64,000 nucleotides of DNA. It comes from Caulobacteraceae bacterium (lineage in GTDB: Bacteria; Pseudomonadota; Alphaproteobacteria; Caulobacterales; Caulobacteraceae). Positions 47,594 to 57,642 of this stretch are shown here, one piece after another. The stretch is taken from positions 1 to 64,000 of the forward strand of contig CANESI010000003.1 of NCBI GenBank assembly GCA_947441065.1, given 5' to 3'. Each line of letters starts with the position of its first letter. The stretch's first letter is position 1. The notes beneath the pieces were generated by a model that was not told the DNA's origin, made no database searches, and saw only the letters and a list, made by a program, of their open reading frames with translations. A program made the position numbers and the translations under genes.

Positions 47594-47756
47594 CCGCAAG
47601 GCGTTCCAAGGAACGCTGCGATCATCCGCTTTGTCTGCGGAGGCGAGGTTTATAGGTCAGGTGCTGCGGCCTGTCCAGCATCCAAAAGGCCTCTGTGACA
47701 GGTTTTGTGGCTTCCTCCACAGAGAAGGGCCGTGCGGCACGAACCTCGGTCCGACC

Positions 47757-47954
47757 CTAAGCGTCCGACCACTCATCTGGATCAGGATCTTGATCCTCGT
47801 CGGACTGACCATCGCCCTCGGCATGTTTTGAGCCCGGAATGACATAGGCCCCCGTCAGCCAGCGATTGAGATCAACATCCGCGCAGCGCTTGGAGCAGAA
47901 GGGTCGATAGGCCGGATCGACCGGCTTACGACAATGGGGACAGGCTGCCGTCAT
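47757..47954 (-). CDS. yacG: DNA gyrase inhibitor YacG
   Basis: 65-aa zinc protein. Zinc ligands are CPHC (5-8) and CSKRC (20-24), as in YacG, which binds GyrB and inhibits gyrase in E. coli. An acidic tail rich in Asp/Glu follows. ATG 47954 overlaps the stop of the RNase gene by 4 nt (ATGA), so it is translationally coupled. Last gene of the infA-maf-RNase-yacG run. Confidence 0.93.
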   Translation of the reverse strand: MTAACPHCRKPVDPAYRPFCSKRCADVDLNRWLTGAYVIPGSKHAEGDGQSDEDQDPDPDEWSDA

Positions 47955-49003
47955 CGGCTTTTGACATCCAAATGATCATAGCTGAGCGGTGATGCCACCT
48001 CAGCAAAGGGTTGAAGATCATATCGCGGACCGATTCTCGCCGCTAGGTCAGGCAAAAAAGTCTCTGCAGCTGCCGCAACGGCAGGTGCACAGGTCAGAAT
48101 CAGTTGGCCACCGGGGTCCGCGCGCCCCTCTTGTTCAGCCATCCGCATCAGCCTCAGGGCAAGGCTTTCGGCGCTCAGCCGCCCATCCTCGTCACATAAA
48201 AGCTCTGCCGTCGGGGCCTGACGACGGGGTAGCGCCAGTTCAAGCGTGCCAAATCGACTGATCGGTCCAATGACAAGACCGGGTTGATCCGGTTCAAAGG
48301 CTGTCTTGACGGCACCCATGATGGCCTCGCCATCCTGCCCCTTGCCGATCAGGTCAAAAACGACTAGTCCAGCGAGGCCCTTTAGACGGATCAGACGAGC
48401 CGCCTGGGATATAGCCGCCAGATTGGCTTGCCGCATGGCCCGTCGCGGGTCGCCGCCGCCTCGGGCTCCTAAGTCAACATCGATAGCGGTGAGGGCCCGC
48501 GTGGGCTCGATGGCAATCGATCCGCCGCCCGGCAGACCGTGCTCGACCGCTAGGACCTGCGCTTGAGCGAGATCAGCAACCTCGCGCGCCAGCCCTCCGG
48601 TAATGATCTCCTGTTGAGGGGCAAGGGCCTTCAGTTGCGCCTCGAGGGTCGGTGCGGGCGCGAGCAACCGCGGCTGTCCTTCCTCCAAACCGTTGAAGCG
48701 GGCAACGGGCCCCTTGCCTCTGCGGGCTGGACTGGTGATGTCGACCGAGATCAAAGCCCCTTCCGTTAGACGCAGCGCGTCCCCCGTTAGGTTCAAAAGC
48801 GTCTCAGACCCTTGGCCCAGATCCAAGAAGGCTGTGGCGAGGCTGCGATCAATCCGGCGCACCCGGGCGGCCCACTGCTCTCCCGCCATTGGACTGGGCA
48901 TGGCGCTGCGCTGGATTAAGAGCCGCTCTGGTCGGCCGTCTAGGGTGACAACACCCCGCCGCTCGCCCGGCGCATCGTCAAGATAGAGGCGTCGCGCGGT
49001 CAC
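47951..49003 (-). CDS. Ribonuclease E/G family protein (short form)
   Basis: 350 aa, shorter than RNase G (~490) and RNase E. An S1-like region spans ~40-105 ([23 protein letters not shown]). The catalytic core keeps both Asp metal ligands, in [10 protein letters not shown] and [13 protein letters not shown]. It lacks the CPxC zinc link, so tetramer assembly may differ. The start is GTG 49003 since no ATG is available. The maf-RNase-yacG order is common in alphaproteobacteria. Confidence 0.88.
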   Translation of the reverse strand: MTARRLYLDDAPGERRGVVTLDGRPERLLIQRSAMPSPMAGEQWAARVRRIDRSLATAFLDLGQGSETLLNLTGDALRLTEGALISVDITSPARRGKGPVARFNGLEEGQPRLLAPAPTLEAQLKALAPQQEIITGGLAREVADLAQAQVLAVEHGLPGGGSIAIEPTRALTAIDVDLGARGGGDPRRAMRQANLAAISQAARLIRLKGLAGLVVFDLIGKGQDGEAIMGAVKTAFEPDQPGLVIGPISRFGTLELALPRRQAPTAELLCDEDGRLSAESLALRLMRMAEQEGRADPGGQLILTCAPAVAAAAETFLPDLAARIGPRYDLQPFAEVASPLSYDHLDVKSR

Positions 49004-49012
49004 AATGAAGGC

Positions 49013-49618
49013 TCAGATCGAAAGGGGCGTTGGACGAAACCCTAGCCCCTCGAGAAGGCAAAGGGTTTCATAGAGCGGCAAGCCCACCACCGATGGGTAA
49101 GAGCCCTGCAATTCGATGACAAAGCCGCCGGCTCGGCCTTGAATAGCATAGCCTCCCGCCTTGCCCTGCCATTCGCCGCTGGCGATATAGGTCTCGACCT
49201 CATCCTTGGACAGGCGCTTGAAGGTGAGACGGGTTTCGACCAATCGCTCCGCGCGTCGTCCATCGGGCGCAAGCACACACAGGCCGGTCATCACCCGGTG
49301 TCCTCGTCCGGACAGCAGTCCAAGACAATGACGCGCTTGAGCTTCTGATTCAGCCTTAGGAAGCACCCGGCGGCCAACGGCCACGACTGTGTCTGCTCCG
49401 ATCACGAAGGCCCCTTCATTGCGCGACGCGGCGGCCATCGCCTTGCCTCGGGCCAGACGCAGGGCCAAGAGACGCGGGGTCTCTTTGGACAGAGGGGTTT
49501 CATCTATGTCCGCCGGATCAATCCGGTCTGGCGCGATCCCGACCTGACGCAGCAGGTCCAATCGACGCGGACTGGCACTGGCCAGAACCAAAGGCGCCCG
49601 AGAAGGGGGCGAGGACAA
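49013..49618 (-). CDS. maf: Maf family nucleoside triphosphate pyrophosphatase
   Basis: 201 aa. [18 protein letters not shown] is the Maf N-terminal phosphate motif and [20 protein letters not shown] the catalytic Asp block. [13 protein letters not shown] matches the C-terminal signature. It hydrolyses non-canonical or dTTP/UTP-type NTPs. The start is a TTG at 49618, 10 nt after the infA stop, with AGGGCAGGG upstream; no ATG is available. Confidence 0.93.
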   Translation of the reverse strand: MSSPPSRAPLVLASASPRRLDLLRQVGIAPDRIDPADIDETPLSKETPRLLALRLARGKAMAAASRNEGAFVIGADTVVAVGRRVLPKAESEAQARHCLGLLSGRGHRVMTGLCVLAPDGRRAERLVETRLTFKRLSKDEVETYIASGEWQGKAGGYAIQGRAGGFVIELQGSYPSVVGLPLYETLCLLEGLGFRPTPLSI

Positions 49619-49628
49619 TCGCCCTGCC

Positions 49629-49847
49629 CTACTTGAAGCGGTAGGTAATGCGGCCCTTGGACAGGTCGTAGGGCGTCATTTCAACCAGCACCTTGTCACC
49701 TGCCAGAACGCGAATGCGGTTCTTACGCATCTTGCCGGCGGTGTGGGCGATAATTTCGTGCTCGTTTTCAAGCGTCACGCGGAATGTCGCATTGGGCAGC
49801 AGTTCGACGACTGTGCCAGGAAATTCGAGAAGTTCTTCTTTAGCCAT
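49629..49847 (-). CDS. infA: Translation initiation factor IF-1
   Basis: 72-aa single OB-fold protein of standard IF-1 length. [24 protein letters not shown] and [25 protein letters not shown] are diagnostic. It binds the 30S A-site during initiation. The start is ATG 49847. Confidence 0.98.
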   Translation of the reverse strand: MAKEELLEFPGTVVELLPNATFRVTLENEHEIIAHTAGKMRKNRIRVLAGDKVLVEMTPYDLSKGRITYRFK

Positions 49848-49943
49848 ACGGCCTCTCTAAAGGACAATTTGCATAAGGCAAGCCACCCATGCCGCACAGT
49901 CGCGGACGGGAGCACAAAACCTCAGACCTCGACTATAGACGAT

Positions 49944-50405
49944 TCAACCACCGAAAGTCGATGTTTTGCCGAACCGCTTGCGGATTCGATCTAGCAAGTG
50001 GTCCCGGGTGTAGCGGTAGGCCTCCAAAATCATCTCCCGTGAGCCTGAAACCAAGGTGGGATCCGGCACGGGCCAGTACTCGATCTCGACCGCCCGCCCC
50101 CTGGCAAGCTCGACCGCGCGGTGCTGGGCTTCGGGGGTTAGGGAAATGACCAGATCGAACGATCCATCGTCCAGATCGTCGAAGCTCTTAGGGCGGTGAC
50201 CCTTCAAATCCGCGCCAACCTCATCGAGCACAGCGGCACAGAAGGGATCTTGATCTTGACTTCGGTCTGGTCGCAGTCCGCAACTGTCCAGATAGATCCG
50301 GTCGGCATAGGCCATGCGCGTCAAGGCCAGCGCCATGGGGGACCTTACCCGATTGAAGTTACAGGCAAACAGTACAGCGCCCGGCAGGCCGGGTGGCACA
50401 AGCAT
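49944..50405 (-). CDS. Low-molecular-weight protein-tyrosine-phosphatase-like protein
   Basis: 153 aa. The phosphatase loop CNFNRVRS fits C-x5-R-S (Cys15, Arg21). The general-acid loop is present as PVPDPTL. Such proteins dephosphorylate tyrosine or reduce arsenate; with no adjacent ars genes the phosphatase role is favoured. ATG 50405 is used; an in-frame GTG at 50411, 2 nt after the UPF0262 stop, is an equally good start. Confidence 0.85.
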   Translation of the reverse strand: MLVPPGLPGAVLFACNFNRVRSPMALALTRMAYADRIYLDSCGLRPDRSQDQDPFCAAVLDEVGADLKGHRPKSFDDLDDGSFDLVISLTPEAQHRAVELARGRAVEIEYWPVPDPTLVSGSREMILEAYRYTRDHLLDRIRKRFGKTSTFGG

Positions 50406-50412
50406 GGGCACT

Positions 50413-50889
50413 CTAGCCGCGACGATAGAGGGCGCAGATCAGGGTGAACAGCCGACGCGACGTGTCCAGATCGGTGCTGACCTTGCCCGCCAAGCGTTCA
50501 CGAAGCAGCGACGATCCTTCGTTATGCAAGCCTCGTCGGCCCATATCCAAGGCCTCGATCTGGGCGGGTGATGAATTGCGGATGGCATCGTAATAGCTGT
50601 CGCAGACCATGAAATAGTCGCGGATCAGGCTCTTGAAGGGTGACATGGACAGGAGGTGGCGGCGCTCATAGCTGCCCCCCGTGATGTCGAGCAACAGGCG
50701 ATTATCGGCTAACCCGATCTTGAGATCATAGGGCCCGACCGCCTCGCCCTCCGGTTCGAAATAGTTGTCCTCCAACAGGTCAAAGATCGCGACCTGACGT
50801 TCGTGCTCCTGATCGCGCGAGGCGGAGGCAAGAGACGACTCGTCAATCACGATCGATTGCAGACGCTGTTGAGCCTTAGGGTCGGACAT
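50413..50889 (-). CDS. UPF0262 family protein
   Basis: 158-aa alphaproteobacterial protein of unknown function. IVIDESSLASASRDQEHERQVAIFDLLEDNYF and SPFKSLIRDYFMVCDSYYDAI are the UPF0262 blocks. ATG 50889 has GGAGAG 5 nt upstream; the longer frame lacks similarity. It is followed by the LMW-PTP and infA genes in the order usual for Caulobacter relatives. Confidence 0.88.
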   Translation of the reverse strand: MSDPKAQQRLQSIVIDESSLASASRDQEHERQVAIFDLLEDNYFEPEGEAVGPYDLKIGLADNRLLLDITGGSYERRHLLSMSPFKSLIRDYFMVCDSYYDAIRNSSPAQIEALDMGRRGLHNEGSSLLRERLAGKVSTDLDTSRRLFTLICALYRRG

Positions 50890-51397
50890 GATCTCTCCGC
50901 AGGTCGGCGGCACCGACACGCCCAACCTCCATAGCAAAGGCGGACCCAAACCGCGATAGGGGTTTGACGAGAATGTGACGGTGGGTGGTGTGGGGCGTGA
51001 AGAAGGAAAACAAGGCCCTCACCCAACGCTCTCCCACAGGGAGAGGGCTAAACTGTGAAAAGCCCTCGCCCCCTTCAAGGGGGAGAGGGTGGGGTGAGGG
51101 GGTCAACCACCGCCCCCTCCACCGCGTTGCCTGCGAAGGCAGAGGGCCAGCGTGTCGATGACCACCTGCGCGAAAGGGTCTGGATCCCCGCCTTCGCGGG
51201 GAACACGGAAGGGGGCGGGAAAGAAAACAAGGCCCCCTACGGCCCTTCGGGCCACTTCCCCCAGAGGGGGAAGATCAAGGGACGGTAAATCTTCCCCCTC
51301 TGGGGGAAGTACCCGCGCAGCGGGGGTAGGGGGTTCTTTCTTAAACAGAGCCCCTCCCCCTCTGGTCTTGAAGCCCCCGACCCCCTAGATTAGCCCC
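50890..51397. repeat. Composite repeat cluster upstream of uvrB
   Basis: Between divergent genes: an A element (51016-51100), an inverted B element (51104-51206) and an inverted E element (51231-51333). The E element ends only ~65 bp before the uvrB start codon. No GTTC-N7-GTTC SOS box was found; only a lone GTTC half-site near 51333 is present. No gene is supported. Confidence 0.85.
51231..51333. repeat. Branched palindromic element E, copy 3 (inverted)
   Basis: The left side hairpin GGCCCTTCGGGCC is the reverse complement of the right side hairpin of copy 1. The right arm CCCGCGCAGCGGGG-TAGGGGG corresponds to the left arm of copies 1 and 2. The two CTTCCCCCAGAGGGGGAAG blocks are unchanged; the spacer (CAAGGGACGGTA) differs. 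Confidence 0.8.
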
Positions 51398-53551
51398 ATG
51401 GCTCGCGCACCCCGTACCCCCGCAGATCTGGTAGGCTTCGAAGAGGCTGCGGGGCAGTTTGTGTTCGACTCCCCCGCCCTGTGGATGCCGCACCGGCCAT
51501 CGCGGCCTCAGAAGTCCGAAGGTGGCCGCCGGTTCAATCTGGTCAGTGACTATAGCCCCGCAGGCGACCAACCGACCGCCATTGCCGAACTGTCCGAAGG
51601 CCTCGACCGGGGCGAGTCCGATCAGGTGCTGTTGGGGGTCACCGGTTCGGGCAAGACCTTCACCATGGCCAAGATCATCGAGCAGACCCAGCGCCCTGCC
51701 CTGATCCTTGCGCCCAACAAGACCCTCGCGGCTCAACTCTATAGCGAATTCAAGAGCTTCTTCCCCGACAATGCGGTGGAATATTTCGTCAGCTATTACG
51801 ACTATTACCAGCCCGAAGCCTATGTGCCGCGCACCGACACCTATATCGAGAAGGACAGCTCGATCAACGAACAGATCGACCGGATGCGCCACGCCGCCAC
51901 GCGGGCGTTTCTAGAGCGCGATGATGTGATCGTCGTAGCCTCGGTCAGCTGCATCTACGGCATCGGTTCGGTCGAGACCTATACGGCCATGACGTTCGAG
52001 CTGAAGATCGGCGAGCGGATTGATGAGCGCAAGCTCATGGCCGACCTGGTGGCCCAGCAGTATAAGCGCAATGATCAGGCCTTTGAGCGCGGCACCTTCC
52101 GCCGTCGCGGCGACGTGATTGAAATCTTCCCCGCCCACTATGAGGACCGCGCCTGGCGCGTCAGCCTGTTCGGCGATGAGGTCGAGGCGATCAGTGAGTT
52201 TGATCCCCTGACCGGCAAGAAGACCGCTGACCTGCCGTCGGTGAAGATCTATGCCAACAGCCACTATGTGACCCCGCGCCCGACGCTGAAACAGGCGATG
52301 ATCTCGATCAAGGACGAGTTGAAGAACCGCCTCGAATGGATGTTGGCCAATGGCAAGCTGCTCGAAGCCCAAAGGCTCGAACAGCGCACGATCTTTGATC
52401 TGGAAATGATGGAGACCACCGGCTCCTGCGCCGGGATCGAGAACTATTCACGCTATCTGACCGGCCGCATGCCGGGCGAGCCGCCGCCGACCTTCTTTGA
52501 ATATATTCCCGACAATGCCCTGCTCTTTACCGACGAGTGCCACGTCACGGTTCCGCAGATTGGGGCCATGTATAAGGGCGACTATCGCCGCAAATTTACA
52601 CTGGCCGAATATGGCTTTCGCCTGCCCTCCTGTTTGGACAACCGCCCGCTCAAATTCGAAGAGTGGGACGCCATGCGGCCTCAGACCGTCCATGTCTCGG
52701 CCACGCCCGCCAAGTGGGAACTGGAACGGACCGGCGGCATCTTTGTTGAGCAGATCATTCGTCCCACGGGCCTCATCGATCCGCCGGTCGAGGTTCGCCC
52801 TGTGACCAAGGATGGGGCCAGCCAGGTCGATGACGTGATCGACGAATGCCGCAAAGCCGCCCTGCTCGGCCAGCGGGTTCTGGTCACGGTCCTGACCAAG
52901 AAGATGGCTGAGGACCTGACCGAATATATGCACGAGCAGGGCCTGCGGGTCCGCTACATGCACTCCGACATCGATACGATGGAGCGGATCGAGATCATCC
53001 GCGACCTGCGGCTTGGGGCCTATGACGTGCTGGTTGGGATCAACCTGCTGCGCGAGGGGCTCGATATTCCCGAATGTGGCCTCGTGGCCATTCTGGATGC
53101 CGACAAGGAAGGGTTCCTGCGTTCAGAGACCAGCCTGGTCCAGACCATCGGCCGCGCCGCGCGCAATATTGATGGCCGCGTGATCCTCTATGCCGATCGG
53201 ATCACGGGCTCGATGGAACGGGCCATGGCCGAGACCAGCCGCCGCCGCGAGAAGCAGCACACCTTCAACCTCGCCAATGGCATTACGCCAGAGAGCGTGC
53301 GGCGCGACATTAAGGACATTCTCAACAGTCCCTATGAAAAGGGCGACCGGGTCACCATCCCCGTGGGCGTGGCCGAAGAGTCCAAGCCCTTCCTCGGGTC
53401 GAATTTCCAGACCACCTTAAAGGATATGGAGACCAAGATGCGGGCTGCGGCTGCCGATCTTGAGTTTGAAACCGCCGCTCGCCTGCGCGACGAGATCAAA
53501 CGGCTAAAGCTGATGGAGTTGGATTTCGCCAAGGATCAACTCGGCGGCTGA
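51398..53551 (+). CDS. uvrB: Excinuclease ABC subunit B
   Basis: 717-aa DNA-repair helicase-like protein that verifies lesions and recruits UvrC. Walker A is [10 protein letters not shown] near 80; the beta-hairpin [22 protein letters not shown] is near 130. The helicase motifs include [26 protein letters not shown] and QTIGRAARN. The UVR domain near 670-705 ([27 protein letters not shown]) binds UvrC. The start is ATG 51398. Unlike uvrA, no LexA box was seen upstream. Confidence 0.98.
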   Translation: MARAPRTPADLVGFEEAAGQFVFDSPALWMPHRPSRPQKSEGGRRFNLVSDYSPAGDQPTAIAELSEGLDRGESDQVLLGVTGSGKTFTMAKIIEQTQRPALILAPNKTLAAQLYSEFKSFFPDNAVEYFVSYYDYYQPEAYVPRTDTYIEKDSSINEQIDRMRHAATRAFLERDDVIVVASVSCIYGIGSVETYTAMTFELKIGERIDERKLMADLVAQQYKRNDQAFERGTFRRRGDVIEIFPAHYEDRAWRVSLFGDEVEAISEFDPLTGKKTADLPSVKIYANSHYVTPRPTLKQAMISIKDELKNRLEWMLANGKLLEAQRLEQRTIFDLEMMETTGSCAGIENYSRYLTGRMPGEPPPTFFEYIPDNALLFTDECHVTVPQIGAMYKGDYRRKFTLAEYGFRLPSCLDNRPLKFEEWDAMRPQTVHVSATPAKWELERTGGIFVEQIIRPTGLIDPPVEVRPVTKDGASQVDDVIDECRKAALLGQRVLVTVLTKKMAEDLTEYMHEQGLRVRYMHSDIDTMERIEIIRDLRLGAYDVLVGINLLREGLDIPECGLVAILDADKEGFLRSETSLVQTIGRAARNIDGRVILYADRITGSMERAMAETSRRREKQHTFNLANGITPESVRRDIKDILNSPYEKGDRVTIPVGVAEESKPFLGSNFQTTLKDMETKMRAAAADLEFETAARLRDEIKRLKLMELDFAKDQLGG

Positions 53552-53556
53552 GGTCC

Positions 53557-54684
53557 TCACCAGGCGACGTCGGGCACCTTCTGGTCGAACAGCAGTCCTT
53601 CTTGAAACTCGGCCAAGAGGTCGGTCAGCTCGTCTGCGTCCATAGATTTTGTGGCCTGCCTCGGGTCAAATCTGAAGTTCCAGAAATTACAGATATAGTT
53701 CATCATCCCTAGCTGATAGCCCAACTTAATGAATAATGATGGAGCGGAAATAAGAAAATCTTTGAATACACTGGGGTTATTCCCGACCACTAAAGATCTA
53801 TAGGATTGGTCATAAATCGACAATGTTTCCTTTACTTCATTTATTGTATCGACGATATTTTGCCTAAGGGCAATTTTTGAATTGTTCAGTTGCTTCTTTT
53901 TCGACTCAGATATCAATCCGAAGGGCTTCAAACTCATGATGCTATTCATAACAGGAACCATTTTCATGGATACGTTTCCGTGGGTCCATTTATAATACAA
54001 AAACCCCCTCCAAGAAAAAATACCGTCTGAAAAATCCTCTTCTGGCAGATTTATAGCTATTCTTAAATGTTCCAATCCGTCATCTATACGACCAGACAAT
54101 ATTTTACTAACAAGTCTGTCGGTATATATGCCTATATTATCCTTGGATAGATTAAGATGCCTTACAAGTTTAGATATCTCTTTTTTTAAGAACGCATTCA
54201 TGGCCTGACCATCTGGCTTTGATATTTCAAAATAGCATGGCGAGACAACGACGCTGTTTTTAGCCAGTGTTTCTTTGAGCAAAAAAGGATCTAAGGAGGG
54301 CGATCCTGCCATTATATCTAGAATTTCTCTATCTCTCGTGGAGTATATAATGGAATCACCAAATGTATTGGCCAGAACTGTCAGGTAATCCTTCTGCCCA
54401 ACAAATACAAAACGACCACCCAACTTCCAATCCTGGTCGTCGATAGGAAGCAAGATTTTCGTACCGACGTGATTTGGGTTTTCAAAGAGGTCCTGCTCAT
54501 TATTCCTCAAACGGTGTTTGAGGATCAGGGCACGATTAAGCCGCCGGTTCTCGAACAGGGGCTGGGCGTGATATTCCGGCAAGTGGCCCGACTGGGTCCA
54601 GACCGAGATAAGGTTCAAGACACGCGAACTGTCGCCCGTCGCCTTTAGGCCCTCCAAATTTCGAATGCGGCGATCGTGCACCAC
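53557..54684 (-). CDS. AT-rich orphan protein of unknown function
   Basis: 375 aa; no recognised domain, signal peptide or transmembrane helix. Predicted mostly helical, with Lys/Asn/Ile/Ser-rich sequence unlike any neighbour. The central two thirds (about 53690-54480) are markedly AT-rich, while the first ~65 codons and last ~30 codons have host-like GC, as if an imported gene had partly ameliorated or recombined ends. The start is uncertain (GTG 54684 or 54681; no ATG in frame). Intergenic sequence upstream (54690-54780) is also AT-rich. It lies between uvrB and a GNAT-thiolase operon and has no visible partner. Confidence 0.8.
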   Translation of the reverse strand: MVHDRRIRNLEGLKATGDSSRVLNLISVWTQSGHLPEYHAQPLFENRRLNRALILKHRLRNNEQDLFENPNHVGTKILLPIDDQDWKLGGRFVFVGQKDYLTVLANTFGDSIIYSTRDREILDIMAGSPSLDPFLLKETLAKNSVVVSPCYFEISKPDGQAMNAFLKKEISKLVRHLNLSKDNIGIYTDRLVSKILSGRIDDGLEHLRIAINLPEEDFSDGIFSWRGFLYYKWTHGNVSMKMVPVMNSIMSLKPFGLISESKKKQLNNSKIALRQNIVDTINEVKETLSIYDQSYRSLVVGNNPSVFKDFLISAPSLFIKLGYQLGMMNYICNFWNFRFDPRQATKSMDADELTDLLAEFQEGLLFDQKVPDVAW

Positions 54685-54793
54685 ATACCCCTGACAAGCA
54701 TCGCGACCGACTATGCCGCGAACCCTCTTTATCTCTAGGGTATTATTTAATCTTTAAAAACTTAAAGTAGTATACGCTACCTAGCCAAGCGAA

Positions 54794-55069
54794 CTATGGC
54801 TCTCGTCGGCTCATCCAATCTTGCGCGTAACTACAGACCGGAACGATCTGCAGCCCCCGACCCTCGGCATGATCGACTAGCCCCTGCATCAAGACCGCCG
54901 CCAGACCGCGACCTCTTAAAGCCGTGGGCGTTTCCACATGGGTGATGACGACCTTGCCAGGCTGACTCTGATAGTCAGCAAACACAACACTGCCGTCGAC
55001 GGCCAGTTCGTAACGCTGTCGCTCAGGCCTATCGATAACAGCGCTGGACTGAACGGGTTGGGTGCTCAT
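54794..55069 (-). CDS. GNAT-type N-acetyltransferase (small, YjdJ-like)
   Basis: 91 aa. VITHVETPTALRGRGLAAVLMQGLVDHAEGRGLQIVPVCSYAQDWM contains the acetyl-CoA loop RGRGLA and the Cys-Ser-Tyr end of the small GNAT/YjdJ group. ATG 55069 has GGAG 6 nt upstream. It follows the thiolase by 13 nt, so it is co-transcribed. The acceptor is unknown. Confidence 0.85.
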   Translation of the reverse strand: MSTQPVQSSAVIDRPERQRYELAVDGSVVFADYQSQPGKVVITHVETPTALRGRGLAAVLMQGLVDHAEGRGLQIVPVCSYAQDWMSRREP

Positions 55070-55082
55070 GCCAAAACTCCTC

Positions 55083-56273
55083 TCAAGAGATAAGTTCCAC
55101 CGCCATGGCCGTGGCCTCGCCGCCACCGATACAGAGGCTAGCAACGCCCCGCTTGGCACCCTTAGTCTCTAGGGCGGACAGCAAGGTGGCTAAGATCCGC
55201 GCGCCAGAGGCACCGATGGGATGGCCAAGCGCGCAGGCTCCGCCGTTGATATTGATCCGGTCATGAGGAATGGACAGTTCCTTCATGGCGATCATGGCCA
55301 CGACGGCAAAGGCTTCGTTCACCTCGAACAGATCGACATCACCAACCGACCAACCGGCCTTGGCCAAGACCTTCTGAATGGCCGGGACCGGCGCCGTGGT
55401 GAAGAGACCCGGCTCGTGGGCGTGGGCGGCATGGGCCACGATGCGGGCAACCACGCTCAAGCCCAGACGCTCAGCGACCGATTGACGGGTGATAACCAAG
55501 GCCGCCGCACCGTCAGAGATGGAGCTGGAATTGGCGGCGGTAACCGTGCCGTCGCGACTGAAGGCGGGCTTCAGGGTCGGTATCTTGGCCAGATCAGCCT
55601 TGAGCGGGGCCTCATCGGTGTCAACCACCTCCGTTCCCTTGCGGGTACTGACCTCGACCGCCGCGATCTCGCGCTTGAAGGCTCCGGTTTCCACCGCCCG
55701 CCGCGCGCGGGTTAGGCTTTCCACGGCATAGGCGTCTTGCGCCTCACGGCTGAATTGATAGGCCGCCGCCGCCTCTTCGGCAAAGACCCCCATCAGTTTT
55801 CCCGGGCTATAGGCATCCTCGAGGCCATCGAGATACATGCTGTCCGACACAGTATCATGTCCAATACGCGCGCCGCCGCGATGTTTCGCCAGCAGATAGG
55901 GCGCGCCGCTCATGCTCTCCATTCCCCCGGCGACAATGATGTCGGACGACCCTGCTGCCAAGGCGTCAAAGGCCATGATGGCGGCCTGCATGCCACTGCC
56001 GCACATCTTGTTGACTGTGGTCGCTGTAACGCTGAGGGGCAGCCCTGCCCCCAAGGCAGCTTGACGCGCCGGAGCCTGGCCCAGACCCGCCGGCAGAACG
56101 CAGCCCATGATGATCTGGTCAATCTGTTCGCCGCGCACCCCGGCCCGCTCAAGTGCAGCCTTCACGGCGACAGACCCAAGTGCGGTGGCCTTTACGCTCG
56201 AGAGCCCGCCCTGAAAGGAACCCATCGGCGTGCGGGCATAGGAGGCGATGACGATAGGATCAGAAGCGGACAT
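55083..56273 (-). CDS. Acetyl-CoA acetyltransferase (thiolase)
   Basis: 396-aa thiolase. The nucleophilic Cys is in KMCGSGMQAAIMA (~residue 90). The second pair of blocks, GGACALGHPIGASGARI and ASLCIGGGEATAMAVE, holds the catalytic His and second Cys. Both acetoacetyl-CoA synthesis and beta-oxidation are possible; length and motifs favour a biosynthetic type. ATG 56273 has GGAGAT upstream. Operon with the GNAT gene. Confidence 0.95.
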   Translation of the reverse strand: MSASDPIVIASYARTPMGSFQGGLSSVKATALGSVAVKAALERAGVRGEQIDQIIMGCVLPAGLGQAPARQAALGAGLPLSVTATTVNKMCGSGMQAAIMAFDALAAGSSDIIVAGGMESMSGAPYLLAKHRGGARIGHDTVSDSMYLDGLEDAYSPGKLMGVFAEEAAAAYQFSREAQDAYAVESLTRARRAVETGAFKREIAAVEVSTRKGTEVVDTDEAPLKADLAKIPTLKPAFSRDGTVTAANSSSISDGAAALVITRQSVAERLGLSVVARIVAHAAHAHEPGLFTTAPVPAIQKVLAKAGWSVGDVDLFEVNEAFAVVAMIAMKELSIPHDRININGGACALGHPIGASGARILATLLSALETKGAKRGVASLCIGGGEATAMAVELIS

Positions 56274-56350
56274 GGCGATGATCTCCAAGCGGGTTTTGCA
56301 TTCTATAGATGGCTACTCGCTTGCCACCCATGACGCAGCGCAAGCCAAGC

Positions 56351-57553
56351 CTAAAGACTGAGATGGGCCGCCGTCGTGGATTCGATAAAGCCGCCGCCAA
56401 GCACCCGATCGCCGCCGCTCACCGGATCATAGAGCACGCAGGCTTGCCCAGGCGACACACCCTCCTCGGCCTCGTCAAACAGGACGGCTGGCGCGCCATC
56501 GACAATGGCCAGTCGCGCTGCAACGGGCTCACGGGTTGAACGGACGCGCGCCAAGACCTGTTGACCGGCCTTAGCCGCCTCGAGCAGACTGGCCTGATCG
56601 CCCAGCCAGTTGGTTTCCTTCAGACGCAAGGCCCGGGTCAGCAGGGCCTCGCGTGGCCCGACCACGACCTGACGCTGGTCTGGATTGATCTTGACCACGA
56701 AGAGGGGCTCACCGACCGCGACGTTCAGGCCGCGCCTTTGGCCGACCGTATAGCGGCTGACACCCTCATGTTGTCCCAGCACCCGGCCATCGAGATGGAC
56801 AATCTCGCCCGGCAAGGCCCCTTGCGGGCGCAAGCGGTCGATCAGGGTGACGTACTTGCCTTCGGGTACGAAACAGATGTCCTGGCTGTCGGGCTTATCG
56901 GCGACCGCGAGGCCAAGGCTGGTCGCGACCTTGCGCACCTCTGGCTTGGGCAGTCCGCCGAGGGGGAACCGGACAAAGGCCAACTGCTCTGGCGTTGTCG
57001 CAAAGAGGAAATAGCTCTGATCGCGGGCCGGATCGATGGCGCGAACCAGCTGAGGACCGCTCGGCCCCTCTTCGCGGCGCACATAGTGACCGGTCGCCAT
57101 CGCCTCAGCGCCCAGATCACGCGCCATGTCGAGAAGGTCGCGAAACTTGACCGTTTGATTGCAGCGGATGCAGGGGATGGGCGTCTCGCCGCGCAGATAG
57201 GAGTCGGCAAAGTCCTCGATCACCTCTTGGCGAAAGCGGCTCTCATAATCGAGGACATAGTGGGGGATGCCGATCCGCTCGGCTGCCGTGCGCGCATCAT
57301 GAATGTCTTGCCCTGCACAGCATGCGCCCTTCTTCTGGATCGCCGCCCCGTGGTCATAGAGTTGCAACGTCACCCCGACCACATCATAGCCCGCCTGCTT
57401 GAGCAGCGCTGCGGTGACGGTGGAATCCACGCCGCCCGACATGGCCACAACGACCCGCGTCCCCAGTGGCAAGCCTACAGCGGCACGCGCGACGGCAATC
57501 GCGCTGGCGGCGTCTTGGCTCAGGGTCACATCGAGGGTCGAGAGGGTCATCAT
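56351..57553 (-). CDS. mnmA: tRNA-specific 2-thiouridylase MnmA
   Basis: 400-aa enzyme that thiolates U34 of tRNA-Glu, Gln and Lys. The PP-loop AMSGGVDST binds ATP. Catalytic Cys residues are in [12 protein letters not shown] and [11 protein letters not shown]. The C-terminal beta-domain ([13 protein letters not shown]) binds tRNA. ATG 57553 or 57550 is the likely start, with AGGCAAG upstream; the GTG at 57574 is less likely. Confidence 0.96.
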   Translation of the reverse strand: MMTLSTLDVTLSQDAASAIAVARAAVGLPLGTRVVVAMSGGVDSTVTAALLKQAGYDVVGVTLQLYDHGAAIQKKGACCAGQDIHDARTAAERIGIPHYVLDYESRFRQEVIEDFADSYLRGETPIPCIRCNQTVKFRDLLDMARDLGAEAMATGHYVRREEGPSGPQLVRAIDPARDQSYFLFATTPEQLAFVRFPLGGLPKPEVRKVATSLGLAVADKPDSQDICFVPEGKYVTLIDRLRPQGALPGEIVHLDGRVLGQHEGVSRYTVGQRRGLNVAVGEPLFVVKINPDQRQVVVGPREALLTRALRLKETNWLGDQASLLEAAKAGQQVLARVRSTREPVAARLAIVDGAPAVLFDEAEEGVSPGQACVLYDPVSGGDRVLGGGFIESTTAAHLSL

Positions 57554-57642
57554 CTTGCCTGTGGTTGGGCTCACGCCCTCCCATAGCGGTTTTGGATGAA
57601 ATTCGCGAGGCTTCTGAGCCGTTTAAGCCCAACCGTGGCTAA

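Noticed and set aside
54690-54780. Several TTAA tetramers upstream of the AT-rich gene as possible CtrA sites
   Set aside because: Their spacings are 3, 4 and 11, not 7; they are expected in such AT-rich DNA.
57563-57634. GGTTGGGCT/AGCCCAACC inverted repeat between flgL and mnmA as a terminator
   Set aside because: The loop is over 50 nt and no T-run follows; too weak to call.
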